Shown here in pieces: positions 11,511-23,316 of a stretch of DNA of 64,000 nt; the first letter of the stretch is position 1; each line of letters starts with the position of its first letter. Under the pieces are notes generated by a model, which saw only the letters and a program-made list of their open reading frames with translations, made no database searches and was not told the origin of the DNA. The position numbers and the translations under genes are program-made. Source of the stretch: Leucaena leucocephala. Lineage: Eukaryota; Streptophyta; Magnoliopsida; Fabales; Fabaceae. The stretch is from positions 9,564,501 through 9,628,500 of the forward strand of contig CM073557.1 in assembly GCA_037074615.1 (NCBI GenBank), in the 5' to 3' direction.

Positions 11511-12375
11511 GAAGCGATTGCCCTGCTATCCTTCTTGTTCTTTTTTAGATCTTCGAGGTAGAGTTTGCAATTCTTCTTCCAATAACCAGGTTCATTGCAG
11601 AAGAAGCAGACTCCTTCCTTTGGAGGCTTTGCTTTCTTTGGTGCAGGCTTGGTTTTGGGCTTGCCTAACTCTTTGGTCTTACCTGATGAGCCATGACCCT
11701 TCCCTTTGCCTTTGCCTTTCTTTTTCATACCCTTTCCTTTCTGAACCATCAAAATAGTACTGGGCTTCTTCTTAAGACTCGGCTCAGCAGTTTTAAGCAT
11801 CCTATGCAGTTCAAAAATAAATTTCTCTATGTTGTTCATGTTGTAGTTCATGACAACTAGTTATAACTTTCTGGGAGTGAGTTCAAGACCAAATCCATAG
11901 CTAACTCCTGGCTCATGGGAAATCCAAGCCTCTCAAGGTGATCAATGTACCCTTTCATCTTTAAGACATGAGTACTAACTGATGCACCTTCAGCCATCTT
12001 ACAGGAATATAAGGCCTTAGTGGTCTCATACCTCTCTTGCCTTGCCTGTTGCTGGAACATTTCCTTGAGATGCACAATCATCTCATAAGCATCCATGTGT
12101 TCTAGATCTCTTTGGAGCTCCAAAACCATGGTGGCTAGCATTAAGCATCCCACATTGACAGAGTCTTCTTTATGCTTCGTGTAAGCATCTCTCTGACCTC
12201 TAGGAGCATTGGCTGCTGGCTCCTCAGGAATGGGTTAATCTAGGACATGTGCCTTTCTTTCCTACTTGAGAACAATTCTCAAGTTCCTAAACCAGTCAAG
12301 AAAGTTTGTCCCATTGAGTTTGTCCTTCTCAAGGATAGATCACAGCGATAATGTAGCAGTATTACAAGTTGTCAT
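11511..12375 (-). pseudogene. copia gag
   Basis: Forms the virus-like particle. It probably starts with MTTCNTATLSL near 12375. LNGTNFLDWFRNLRIVL follows at about 12280-12330, and a 98-residue open stretch at 11857-12153 matches the UBN2/Retrotran_gag_2 type (LEHMDAYEMIVHLKEMF, KMAEGASVSTHVLKM, LGFPMSQELAMDLVL). After a frameshift the reading continues in 11042-11851 with a Lys/Gly-rich basic stretch and a zinc knuckle, CFFCNEPGYWKKNC (about 11580-11620). The knuckle His is changed to Tyr, so RNA binding is probably lost. In-frame stops lie near the N terminus. Confidence 0.85.
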
Positions 12376-13525
12376 GATTCTACAATTAAAATATGCAATC
12401 GAATTACCAATCTCCCACTAAATAAACAACACTCAATGCAATAGTTAGTGGGCTAAGATCCATATTTGGCTCAAACTTAAGTCCGCTTTGGAAGGACGCT
12501 TAAATTAAGTTATTTAGGTAGGTAACACCTTTACCAATTACATCAAATATAACTCTTAAATGTTCATAGGATTCTATCATCATAGATCTGGCATGTTTTT
12601 AATCCCATCTAATGCCTTGAGACCCAAAACCGTTTTGTTAATCTCAATTAAGTCAAACAATAATAAACATGTGAGAGTAGTACCATTAGTCTTAGTTATC
12701 TCACCAAGATAACTCAAATGCACCCACTTTGGCAGAGTCCACAATTGAGTGATTGAGGTTTTGACAAGTGTTCATAAATTGATGGTATTATGACTTAAGA
12801 TTTCATTTAGGGGGCTTAATTTAACTATCTGGTTTATAAGAATGCATGTTTCTCAGTTTGTATCTCATACAAGTAATATGCATGTGTTGATATAATCATA
12901 AGATGCATAATTTAAACGTGATATAATATGGCTCACCTATCCTAAGTCCACTCAAGCCAATGAGAGGAGCTCTCTAATAAGAAAAGGGAAATTACATATA
13001 AAAACCTCTTTTAACATTCGAGGGGAGTGAGATGAGAAGAGAAGGTACATTAAGAGTATATAGAGGAAGGCACGACACACATGCCATATTTAAAAATTAC
13101 AACGCTTGCAATCGAGAGCCATATTGTTCACTATACCCAAACATTCAAGAATCAATATTCAGATTTAATTGAAGGGTAATTAATGTTTCAAATCTAAAAC
13201 ATTCACAAAATAGTATATGTTATGGTTATGTTGCGCTACGAACAGGTAGCCACGGCGGTCTGGGGCAGCGGCCCGAGATTTTTTTTTGTTTCATAAATAA
13301 TCACGAATCTGAATTCATTTTTCTTATACCCCATCAATATTAATTGATCAAATCAAAATGTATGCACCACTTATTTCAATTCCCTTTCAGATTCCTTATA
13401 TGTCATACATAAAATGGATTCCTTATATGTCACACATAAAACGCATGTTATTATATGATCGGCTACGACTAACACATATCATATGAATCAACAATCAAGC
13501 CTAACTTAAACAAAAAATGATATGA
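12376..13525 (-). mobile_element. Untranslated leader of the copia element
   Basis: About 1.15 kb between the primer site and gag. I see no ORF or domain. Long leaders are usual in Angela-like elements. A G-rich stretch near 13230-13275 (CGGCGGTCTGGGGCAGCGGC) is unlike the A+T-rich surroundings. Confidence 0.6.
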
Positions 13526-13537
13526 CTCTGATACCAC
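13526..13537 (-). promoter_or_regulatory. Primer binding site of the copia element
   Basis: Minus strand GTGGTATCAGAG, directly after the LTR end CTTACA. TGGTATCAGAG is complementary to the 3' end of initiator-Met tRNA, the usual copia primer. Confidence 0.88.
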
Positions 13538-15309
13538 TGTAAGAAATTGGAAGACACGCATTAGAAATTAACTTAAAATTTTTTCCATTCCCTGCCAGGA
13601 TCTACCGTATGTGTTTAAGTTAAGTAGAAAGAAGTATTACCCTCAGTATTCAGTCGCGACTTTCTGAACTTCCAGTTGTGACATCCACAACTTCTCTCCG
13701 CAGCTCATGATCTCTTTTCGATCGTAAGAAGTCAATGACTCTGGTCAGCTTCCTCTACTGGTATCCACACGAACAGTGTTCTAACCACGAATGACGTGCT
13801 AGCGCCTCCTGTCCCTCCAGGGCTTACTCAAGAATTCGTCCTCTCCGTCTCTATTTCGGCAGTTTCTTATCTGCAAACATTTTTACAGATTACCGTTCAC
13901 ACCTTTTTTCTCTGTCCTAATCGTAGCTCCTAAATATCATATATATAGCATGCTATGCCTGTTACCACAGACTTGGATTTTTGGAATTAATCTTATATTA
14001 ATTCTGAAATTAATACAATATCATATATTGTATAATTTGATAAGAAACTAGTTAAATAAATAGTGTTTATTTTAAATCTGTCCCACAGATTTAATTCACC
14101 CATTTATTTAATTGAAAATAAAGATAAGATGGAATTACATTTGATTTATTCTCATAAATCAAATTTGAGATATCATATCAATTTGAATTTCAAATTCAAA
14201 CGTGATAAAGATTTAATTTTATCCTTATAAATTAAATCTTGTAAATATCTCTTATATGAGCTATCATATCAATTTTAATTTCAAATTCAAACATGATAGA
14301 GATTTAATTTATCCTTATAAATTAAATCTTGTAAATATCTCTTATATATAATATATATATACGAATTTATATATATATGAATATAAATATAAATAAATAT
14401 AGACATCCACCCTAGATCATTTATTGAATCTGGACATGTCTTAGATTCAATGAATTTGGACATCATAGCTCGTGTTGGGCTATTTTGTGTGCGACCCTGT
14501 AGGCCCATATGAAGTTGGCAGTGGACCATTTACTATACTGACTCACAAGTCACAAGCGGTCTCTAGCAAGACATCACGACTACCCAAATCATATGAGGAT
14601 CGATGAATGATGTAACCTTTTATATAACCATATCATGTCCCTTTTGTCGCACGATATTTTGGTCATGGATGAGGCATAGAGAATGTCATCCTCCTATTCC
14701 TGACCGTTACTTTCTCAATCCCTGAGTAGTCTGACTATATAAATGGAACTACCTTTTCATTACAGTATGGCCATATATTTCTCAAACTCACTCATCGAGG
14801 GGCCCAGTAATATCTCTCTACTAATGTGAGGGACAAATTCCATCTTGACTATTCACATTCCTTCACACAGAAAACCACTAAGCCCGAATATAGTCTTTAT
14901 GATCACTCGGTCAAAAGTGACTTTTGACTAGGTCAAAGCTTAGCGTTTGTCATGTAGGAATCCATGATGATCTCAGGTCAAAGGGCATAGTGACATGGTT
15001 TGTATATGAGAGAAGCTTATGACTTAACCCATGCAGCTCTCTCATAGCGGGTCAGTCCAACACCTTGTACTCTTACATGTGCCTGTGACTTTGATTTATA
15101 TCTCTATACATCTTTAAAGTCATACTGGTCTTATTTCATCTCTGCTCCCGCATAGATAACCGACCAGGGACATTTAGGATAAGATCATGAGTTATCCAAG
15201 GATGTTCATCACAGTAAACATGCAAATAATATGATAACATAATTAATAAATTCATAAATCAACAATGTTCATAAGACAATGATTGGCCCCTAGGGCACAA
15301 TTTCCAATA
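13538..15309 (-). repeat. 5' LTR of the copia element
   Basis: 1772 bp, about 100 bp longer than the 3' LTR because of a tandem duplication of about 91 bp (14167-14257 and 14258-14347). The right end reads CCAATA instead of CCAACA. GTCGCGAC and GTTGTGAC boxes are at 13653 and 13675, and the W-box palindrome is at 14910-14928. Confidence 0.92.
14167..14347. repeat. 91-bp tandem duplication within the 5' LTR
   Basis: Two adjacent copies, starting GAGATATCATATCAATTT and GAGCTATCATATCAATTT and both ending CTCTTATAT. The 3' LTR of the same element has a single copy, so the duplication postdates insertion or happened during reverse transcription. Confidence 0.85.
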
Positions 15310-16163
15310 GTTGGTTGGAGGGTTGTGCTCAATGCATCCCTAAAACTTGACTACTATGTCATTGTGTACAGAAGTATCTGACCCACCATAAGCTCATCCT
15401 ACTCTATTATAGTGTATACTCAGTCAATATTAGTACTTAAACTTCCATAATAAAGGTAAAGTCTTGATACTGCATCTAGAAAATCTAGATATACTGTCTG
15501 GTCTTGATTTTGGCTTCTATTTAATCTATTGCCTAACTCTAACAATTTGCTCTCTAAACCTTTCTTGACTCCCATCTAGTTATCAACTCCTTCCTCCTGA
15601 TGAAGGAAATATTCCTCGGGTCTTGCCTTACTTGGTCATGCTTTCTCAGCTTCAGGAATGTATAACGTCATAAGTAATGGCCTACTTAGACTAAGGATGC
15701 CAAATTGAAGTAAGTCAACAAAACCATATGGACTAGGGTTTGGATAATAAGGGGTTGACACTACTGGATACCATAGTTGGAACTCTAGTTATAAGCAAAC
15801 CCAATCTAAGAAATGATCATTATCTAATATAAACTTCTCTAGACATAATGGTTCAGGATATGGATTACCATATTCATCTACTGGAATTGCAGTAGGAATA
15901 CTATAATCTGGCTGAGGGTAAATACTTGACTTAGTATCATTAAGAAAAACTAGAGAAATAGGTACCATATCTATTGGCTCTTCGAACTGCATGTTTGAGA
16001 CTTTGAAAGACTGTTTGAACTCTACTAATACTGATAGTTTGCTATGGAGGGATTCCTCCTCTAATGAGGTATTTGTAAGATCTAGGTCTTCCTCACCTAC
16101 TTCCTTAGAAAAGAAATCACCTTGGTTTACTGAGGGAATGGAGTTTTGTCTACGAACAACCAT
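15310..16163 (-). pseudogene. gag leader ORF of long-LTR copy 1
   Basis: A 124-residue open stretch (15789-16163, starting MVVRRQNSIPSVNQGDF) is the first ORF after the primer site. It is acidic and has no named domain that I recognise. Continuing left in broken frames is a segment with ESKLLELGNRLNRSQNQDQ and VYLDFLDAVSRLY (about 15420-15570). This aligns with 56624-56923 of the complete copy (SELLSLVQGIDRSRDQEQ, VYLQFLNVISGM). The two copies thus share a leader protein ahead of the gag domain. The link to gag at 6712 is broken by the copia element. The function is unknown; by position it is the N-terminal part of gag. Confidence 0.65.
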
Positions 16164-16267
16164 TATCTATCCCTATAAAATCTAACTTAATCGATAACTC
16201 ATCTAAGATAGATAGACTTTACAAATTATAATAGTTTATTTTCTAAAGCTGGGCCATAACCTCTTGC

Positions 16268-16282
16268 TTTGATACAAAAAAA
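16268..16282 (-). promoter_or_regulatory. Primer binding site of long-LTR copy 1 (decayed)
   Basis: Minus strand TTTTTTTGTATCAAAGCAAG, next to the LTR end. It resembles TGGTATCAGAGC (initiator-Met tRNA), with the GG changed. Confidence 0.6.
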
Positions 16283-16353
16283 TATAACACCCTACTTTCT
16301 TATGTCTTAAGGATCGAATAGAAGCATAAAAAACCACTTGTATGATTAATGAA

Positions 16354-16801
16354 GGGCCCATTTGGAACTCCCCAAAACCTAGGTTTTGAGAAATTTTAAT
16401 ATTTGTTCAAACGGGCTTTTGGACTAAAACATGGTTTAAAACCAAGGTTTCAGATAAGCTGATCAGAGTAGCTTATGGAACAGTAAAAGAGCTTATAAAC
16501 TAACAAATTACTATATTACCCATACTTTTTCTTACACCTCTATCCTTTCTCCTCTCTCCTACTTTTTCTTACATTCTCTCTCCTCTCTCTTCTTATATCT
16601 TACCTCTCCTTATTTAATACTCATACCCTTTTTTGTAATTTACCAATAATAAAAGCACTTCTGGAAATAACTATCCAAACACTCATTTATTCAAAACCAC
16701 TTTTTTTTCATAAGCTATTCTCTAAAAGCCCTTTTGTATAAACTTTCCAAAAGCCCTGGTTTCTCATAAGCCCGTTTCTAAAATCCTATCCAAATGGGCC
16801 C
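16354..16801. mobile_element. MITE-like element, 448 bp
   Basis: Terminal inverted repeats GGGCCCATTTGGA at both ends, flanked by a 3-bp direct repeat GAA (16351-16353 and 16802-16804). Other LTR copies have the uninterrupted site (ATTGAAGTCAAAT), so the insertion is certain. There is no ORF. The 3-bp duplication suits PIF/Harbinger (Tourist-like) MITEs, but GAA is not their usual TWA target, so the superfamily stays open. Confidence 0.85.
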
Positions 16802-18958
16802 GAAGTCAAATTGCACAATCTGGAATTTAGGACAACGAGTTACTGTTCATGTGATAAAATTTCATCCAAGTGAATCAACTTTAAAAATTCATAATTAATT
16901 TTACAAAAATTGAAATGAAGTGGTTCAAGTTGTTACTCGAAGCTAACATAAGACTCTTCAAAGAAACAATATGAATATGACCAAACTCTAGACCAATTAA
17001 TACAATATTGGCATGGAAATATCAAAATAAGGCATTCTTAGTACCAAAACAAAGTTCAACATGTCTTTTATCATCATCTAAAGTCTCGTACATTTATTAA
17101 AAGGTTAACTATTTTTCCTAAGTCTCAACAAAACATGACCAGAACAAAAATATGTACTGAATACACATTACATACTTTCAACAAAATAACTATGCATCAT
17201 AACTTCTTCATTATGCATCCTTGCTTCCAAAAAATGGTCCTATTGATATGTTTGTATAATAGAAGGGTGAGATTTTTGGGGAAATCTTAGTAGCAAATGG
17301 AACCCAAATATTGTATGGACTCAATGCTTGATGTATTTACAATGTGTATGCTTAATGATCATGCTTGCATAATGATATCTATAAATACTTCCATGTTCCT
17401 TAAATTATAACATATGACCATAGCATAAAAAGAAATAGAGCATAACTCAATCATGTATGCTTCACATAATCAAAGCAAGCAACCATCACATAAACATTCA
17501 AGTAATAAAGCATACAAGTTAGGTAACTTTACTACCTTGGAATAGCTCTCTTTTAGCCTTTTCTTTCTTAAACTTTTCAACTTCTCTTTCACAAATGTCA
17601 AAGCCTAATCATGGTAAAGGAATTCACTTATCATAATTGTCATATCCTAATTTTTTCCTATCCGTATAGTACTGATAGTGGAAAGAGATTTGGAAATGAT
17701 TATGACGATAATCAGAAAAAATGATAAAGGTTAAATAAAGCTTGAAGAAAGAAATGGACCTAAACGTAAAGTAGAAAATGTTAAAGGCAAAAAGTGAAAG
17801 TAGAAACAAAAGTTGGGCCCTTAAGTGTAATTTTCAAAAGTGAAGGGACTTAAATGCAAATAACCAAAAGTTCAGGGGCCTAAGTGCAATTATGCAAAAG
17901 TTCAGGGACCTAAATGTAATTATAAGAAAGTTGAGCTGAAACATGCCAAAAATGCCCAAAATCAGATTAGACCCAAATTTTACTAGTAGATAGATAAGTT
18001 ATTCCGATATGTTTAAGGAGTCACCAAATTTTGATTTGAGGTCCCGATTAATTGATATAAATTCTTGAAGCTAGAAGGAATTATTGCAGTATTTTTTAAA
18101 CTTCAGAATTAGATGAAACTTTATAGAAAATTCATATATTTAATATAATAATTTATAAAACTGACATAGTCAGAAAAGGATTCCTATAGGATTCTTACGG
18201 GATTTTACAGTGAGATAAAATACCCGATAAATAAGGTTGGGAGAGTTGTCTTGGGATTTGTTCCATAAAGGGCATAAAGCCAATGAGCCCATATCAAGGC
18301 CCAAATGGCACAATCATGAGCCTATTAAGGTGACTAGATAGTTAAGTGGGCCAGAGACCAGAGCAGTTCAGGACAAGTGCGAAATTATAAAAATGCCCCT
18401 AGATGCCCATATTGTACCAGTGAAGAATGGAGGTCATTATGGTCATTCTAGATAGGCTAAAAACGTGAGACATAGTATAAATATGATTATTTAGAGCCAG
18501 TATATGCCCTGAGGAAATGTAAAGAGGGGTAAAATGACAATTATGCCCTTAGGGCTAGTATAGTGTAACAAATGACACCGATGGTATTTTGGTCATTTCC
18601 TAAGGGATGGATGGAAGATAAATATTTAGTATATTATTTTCAATAGTATGAGAAGTCTAGACATTGATTTTTAGGATATAATATATATCCTGGTAGATTA
18701 TAAAAAAAATTAGGAACAGAAAAAAGTCTGGTTGTTGTGAAACTGCTCCGATCGGTACCATATTGGACTAAACTTTTTCCATAAGGTTCCCCCATTATAA
18801 TTTTGCCACATAACCCCCATGAGGTGTCTCTTGAGTTGTCCCTTATGATGTCATAATTATTTCTTTTTGAAAAAGTTAAATCCAAGATTAAATGTGGGCG
18901 TTTAGATCAAATAGTAACTAAATCAATCTTGGCCATTGATTTTCCATGGATTTTGGCT

Positions 18959-18966
18959 ATAAATAC
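18959..18966 (+). promoter_or_regulatory. TATA box of the type A solo LTR
   Basis: TATAAATA about 1.32 kb from the LTR start, followed by CCCCC. Transcription would start about 30 bp on, near 18995. Confidence 0.65.
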
Positions 18967-21461
18967 CCCCTCAAATCTGCATCTAAAATGTGGCCTCATG
19001 AACCCTTGGGGAAACTCTTGCAAAATGGAAACTCAAGCCAAGACAAAGAAGATTCAAGTTTCCAAAGTTCAAGCAAGCTAGAGATTAAAGGTAAGCAATC
19101 TCTCCTAGCTTATTTTCCTTTAATTTGGGAGCTTGAACTTAGGTTTTTCATGGGGAAAAAGTTAAGTTTTCTCTAAGGGGTGGTGCTGCCCAAAAACCTT
19201 ATATGGAAGGGGAAAGAAGAAATTAAAGTTAGAAACATATGATTGAAGCTTAAACAAGCTAATTAAGTGATTGGTTGTTGAATCAAGTTGATATTCTTGA
19301 CTTTGCCATGGTGTACCCTATTTGGTATGCACTGTTCATGAGGGAAAGAAATGGAATTTCAATTATTTAATGCTTTCATTGAATTTATATGATGGTTTTG
19401 TGTAGGATTGGAAAGGTTTTGAACCTTGGAAACATTAAAATATCAAGGTTATAGTTTTTGAAATTCTTCACAGTTATTGTTCACTCATATCAACAGTGAT
19501 TAGAATTTCATGATTTTGATGCTTCCAATGGTTTTAAAATAAAAAGTTGTGTGGGGTAAAGTGGAGAAACAAGTATGGGAAGCATTAGAATCAAAATGAG
19601 AATTTTTGAAAGAATTGTGTGCATTTGTTCGGTTCTGTACAGCAGGCCATGAAGGAGCTGGAATTTCATGATTCTAAGTTCATAAATGGATTCAAAATAT
19701 AAAATTTTTAGGTTAAAGTCAAGACATGAATTGGTTCAAGAGCCAAGTGGATTAGTGAAGATTTGAGAAAGTTATTATAATAAAGAGTATAACAAGGTTA
19801 GTCTTAAACATGGTTGGAGTTCATGAGTCCTAATGAATTATGTGATGAACATGAATGTTTTTAGGACCTTGAAACATCCAAGAAGATGTTGGGAAGTGAT
19901 TGAAATAAAGGCTTCATGGTTGGAAAGCTAGGGAACAAGTGCAAAAGATCAAGAAAAAGCTTAAGTGCAAGGTAGTGAACTTACCTCTTTATGTGCTTGA
20001 TGTGGTATGCTTATGTGTTGACATGTATATGCTATTTGAATGATGTTGTGACATGATAAATGATGTTGAATGTATTTTGAATAACATGTTTTCCATGGCC
20101 ATGCACTTTATGTAGAAGTATATAGCATGATGGCATGTCACTAATCAAAGAAAGTTTAATGAAATTACATATCATGCATTAGCATCCATCTTGCATATTT
20201 AAGTGGTAATATTTGCTATTGAGATCCCCTAGAATCTCACTCTCCCATAACCAACCAATTTAGGTCAACCATGATGGAAAATATGTGCATGGAGAAGAGC
20301 AAAAAAATGGAAGAAATGAATGGAAGTAATTGAGATCCTAGCATATGCTATGGATTATCTATGTATGTAAATGCCTTATAAGGTGTCCATCTATGTGATG
20401 AAACTATTTGTAATACTTATAGCATATGTACATGATGTATATGAATATTGAAAAGTGAAACATTCTCCTTTTTATACATCTTAGGGACTAAACGATAGCA
20501 TCTGGAACCACTTTTAAGGTCATTGAAGTCAAATTACTCAATCTGGAATTTTACTCTTAGCGAGTACTGTTCACTATGTAAATTCCAGTGGAGTAACCTG
20601 ACTTCAAAAAATCATAACTAATTTTAGAAAAATCAAAATGAAGTGGTTCAAATTGATACATGAAGCTAATTTAATGCTCTTTCAGGAAAAAATAACTCGA
20701 TAACCACGCCTTGACTGGGTCAACTTCAGCCAATGTTTGAATTTTACTATTCATCCTATATTTTTCCCTGATTCCAGCATTTTGGTCCCAACTTTGTACT
20801 CTCCAATTCCTAGCTTCTCTTCATACTTCTTCAATCCATGCTCATCTTAAACCTATGGGATTGGGATTATATAGAAGGGGATGAGATTTCTAGGGAAATC
20901 TCAGTAGCAAACGGAAACCATACAATGTATGAAACTATATGCTTGATGTTATTATGTGTGTACTTAATGATCATACTTGCATCATGATAACATACATGCT
21001 TCCATGTTACTAAATTATAACATACGGCCATAGGATAAAAAGAAACAGAGCATTACTTAATCCTATATGTTCCAAATCATGAAGGTAAGAAAACATCAAT
21101 AAAACATCCAAGCAGTATAAGCATACAAGTAGGTATGTTTACTACCTGGCGTGTAGATAATTTACTTACCTCATTCCTAAGCTTTGCCTAGTCCTTAAGC
21201 TCCTTAGACTGCTCCTGACTCTACTAGAACTCTTTCCTTTCTTTCTCTTCCTTTCTCTCTTTCTCTCTTCTTTCTTATCTTTCTTGCCTCTTGGCCGTGG
21301 CTTTTCTTGAGGGAGGGGTGGCCTATTTATAGGTGAGTGGAGGTGGAATGAATGGTTCAGATCAAATCGTGATGAATGGCCCAGATCGCTTAGCTTCCTC
21401 AAGAAGCTTCGCCTGTATCATCACGATGACATCACCCTCCTCAATGACTCACCAATATGAC

Positions 21462-23180
21462 TGTTGGAAATCGTGCCCTAAGGGCTAATCATTATCTTAT
21501 GAATATTATTGATTTATGAATTTATTAATTGTGTTATCATATTATTTGCTTGTTTACTGTGATGACCATCCTTGGATAATTCATGATCTTATCCTAAATG
21601 TCCCTAGTCGGTCATCTATGCAGGAGCAGAGATGAAATAAGACCAGTATGACTTTGAAGATGTATAGAGATATAAATCAAAGTCATAGGCACACATAAGA
21701 GTACATGGTGTTGGATCGACCAGCTATGAGAGAGCTACATGGGTTATGTCATAAGCTTCTCTCATATACAAACCATGTCACTATGCCCTTTGACCTGAGA
21801 TCATCATGGATTCCTATATGGCGAACGCTCAGCTTTGACCTAGTCAAAAGTCACTTTTGACCGAGTGATCATAAAGACTATGTTTGGGCTTAGTGGTTTT
21901 TCATGCGGAGGAATGTGAATGGTCAAGATGGAATTTGTCCCTCACATTCGTAGAGAGATATTACTGGGCTCCTCGATGAGTGAGTCTGAGAAATGTATGG
22001 CTATACTGTAATAGAAAGGTAGTTCCATTTCTATAGTCAGACTACTCAGGAATCGAGAAAGTAGCGGTTAGGAATAGGAGGATGACATTATCCATGCCTC
22101 ATCCATGACCAAAATATCGCGTGATAGAAGGGACATGATATGGTTGTATAAAAGGTTACATCGTTTAATGATCCTCATATGATTTGGGTAGTCGTTATGT
22201 CTTGCTAGAGACCGTTTGCGACTTGTGGGTCAGTATAGCAAATGGACCACTGCCAACTTCATATAGACCTACAGGGTCGCACACAAAATAGCACAACATG
22301 AGCTATGATATCCAGATTCATTGAATCTAAGACATGTCTAGATTCAATGAATGATCCAGGGTGGATGTATATATTTATTTATATTTATATTCGTATATAT
22401 ATAAATTCGTATATATACATTATATATAAGAGATATATGAGATTTAATTTATAAGGATAAATTAAATCTCATATAATAGATATTTATAAGATTTAATTTA
22501 TAAGGATTTATGATATGATATATAGGATATCTTGATATGATATCTCAAATTTGATTTCTGAGAATAAATCAAATATAGTACAGTCTTATCTTTATTTTAA
22601 GTTAAATAAATAGGTGAATTAAATCTGTGGAACGGATTTAATATAAATATTATTTATTTAATTAGTTTCTTATCAAATTATACAATATATGATATTGTAT
22701 TAATTTCAGAATTAATATAAAATTAACTCCAAAATCCTATTCGGTAGGGGAAAACGCATAGCATCCTATATAACTGATTTTAGGAGCTACGTTTTGAAAC
22801 ATATAAAACAAAGAAAGGCTGAAGGGGAATTTGCAAAAGGTTTTCAGATAAGAAACTGCCAAAATAGAGACGGAGAGGATGAATTCTTGAGAAATCCCTG
22901 GAGGGACAGGAAACGCTAGCAAGTTGTTTGTTGTTGGATTGCTGTTCGTGTGGATACCAGTAGAGGAAGCTGACCTGAGTCATTGACTTCTTACGATCAG
23001 AAAGGGAGCATGAGCTGTGAAAAGAAGCTGTGAACGTCGTGACCAGAAGCTATGGAAGTCGCTGAGGAACACTGAGGATAATGCTTCTTCCCACTTGACT
23101 TAAACACATACAGTAGATCCTGGCAAGGAATGGAAAAATTTTTAAGTTAATTTCCATTGCGTGTCTTCCAATTCCTAACA
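21462..23180 (+). mobile_element. Solo LTR of the copia family (+)
   Basis: 1719 bp, TGTTGGAAAT...TTCCTAACA, with perfect 5-bp target duplication ATGAC (21457-21461 and 23181-23185). It is homologous over its length to the LTRs at 6713 and 13538 but in the opposite orientation. It is the innermost of three solo LTRs. It keeps the W-box palindrome (21843-21861) and the box pair at 23036 and 23058. Confidence 0.95.
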
Positions 23181-23310
23181 ATGACATCATCCAAGGACAC
23201 CTCAGGGGGTATGTGGAACAATGTGGGGCCCTTGGGACACCTCACCAGCTAACTTAGGCTCTCAAGAGAATTCTAGAGTCTTTTCCCTGAATAAGTGGTT
23301 GAGATTGTGC

Positions 23311-23316
23311 CACGTG
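23311..23316. promoter_or_regulatory. G-box in type B U3
   Basis: GCCACGTGTCC, a CACGTG G-box (ABRE-like) core. The type B copy at 31216 has CACGTG at the matching place (31719-31724). The copies at about 37753 and 42825 have CACATAGC and CACATGGC, so they have lost it. Confidence 0.45.

Larger units (their letters stand above)
6713..15309 (-). mobile_element. Complete Ty1/copia element, Angela/Tork-like
   Basis: Two direct LTRs (6713-8380 and 13538-15309, both minus) flank a 5.2-kb internal region with a purine tract, an iMet-type primer site and the copia gene order gag-PR-IN-RT-RH. RT residues such as DYEIWQMDVKTAFLN and the LPEG...GCKWFFK block point to the Angela/BARE-like lineage. All genes carry stops or frameshifts, so the copy is dead. 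The flanks (ATTGC left, GTTGG right) match only in part, so the target duplication is uncertain. It is inserted in the gag region of long-LTR copy 1. Confidence 0.92.

Noticed and set aside
11518..11757. 79-residue + strand ORF in the copia gag region, and 8600-8836 (+)
   Set aside because: They are antisense shadows of the gag and RNase H regions, which have clear protein motifs on the minus strand.
18946..19176. Repeated 76-residue ORF beginning MDFGYKYPLKS (also 34827-35057, and related ORFs at 40754 and 59516)
   Set aside because: It begins upstream of and overlaps the LTR TATA box (the GYKYPL codons are the TATA sequence), then runs through the splice-donor site. Its recurrence is explained by LTR repetition, and transcription would start after its ATG.
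21166..21402. 78-residue Lys/Arg-rich ORF (minus)
   Set aside because: It is the GA-rich leader of a type B LTR read as codons. The same low-complexity run is present after each type B TATA box.
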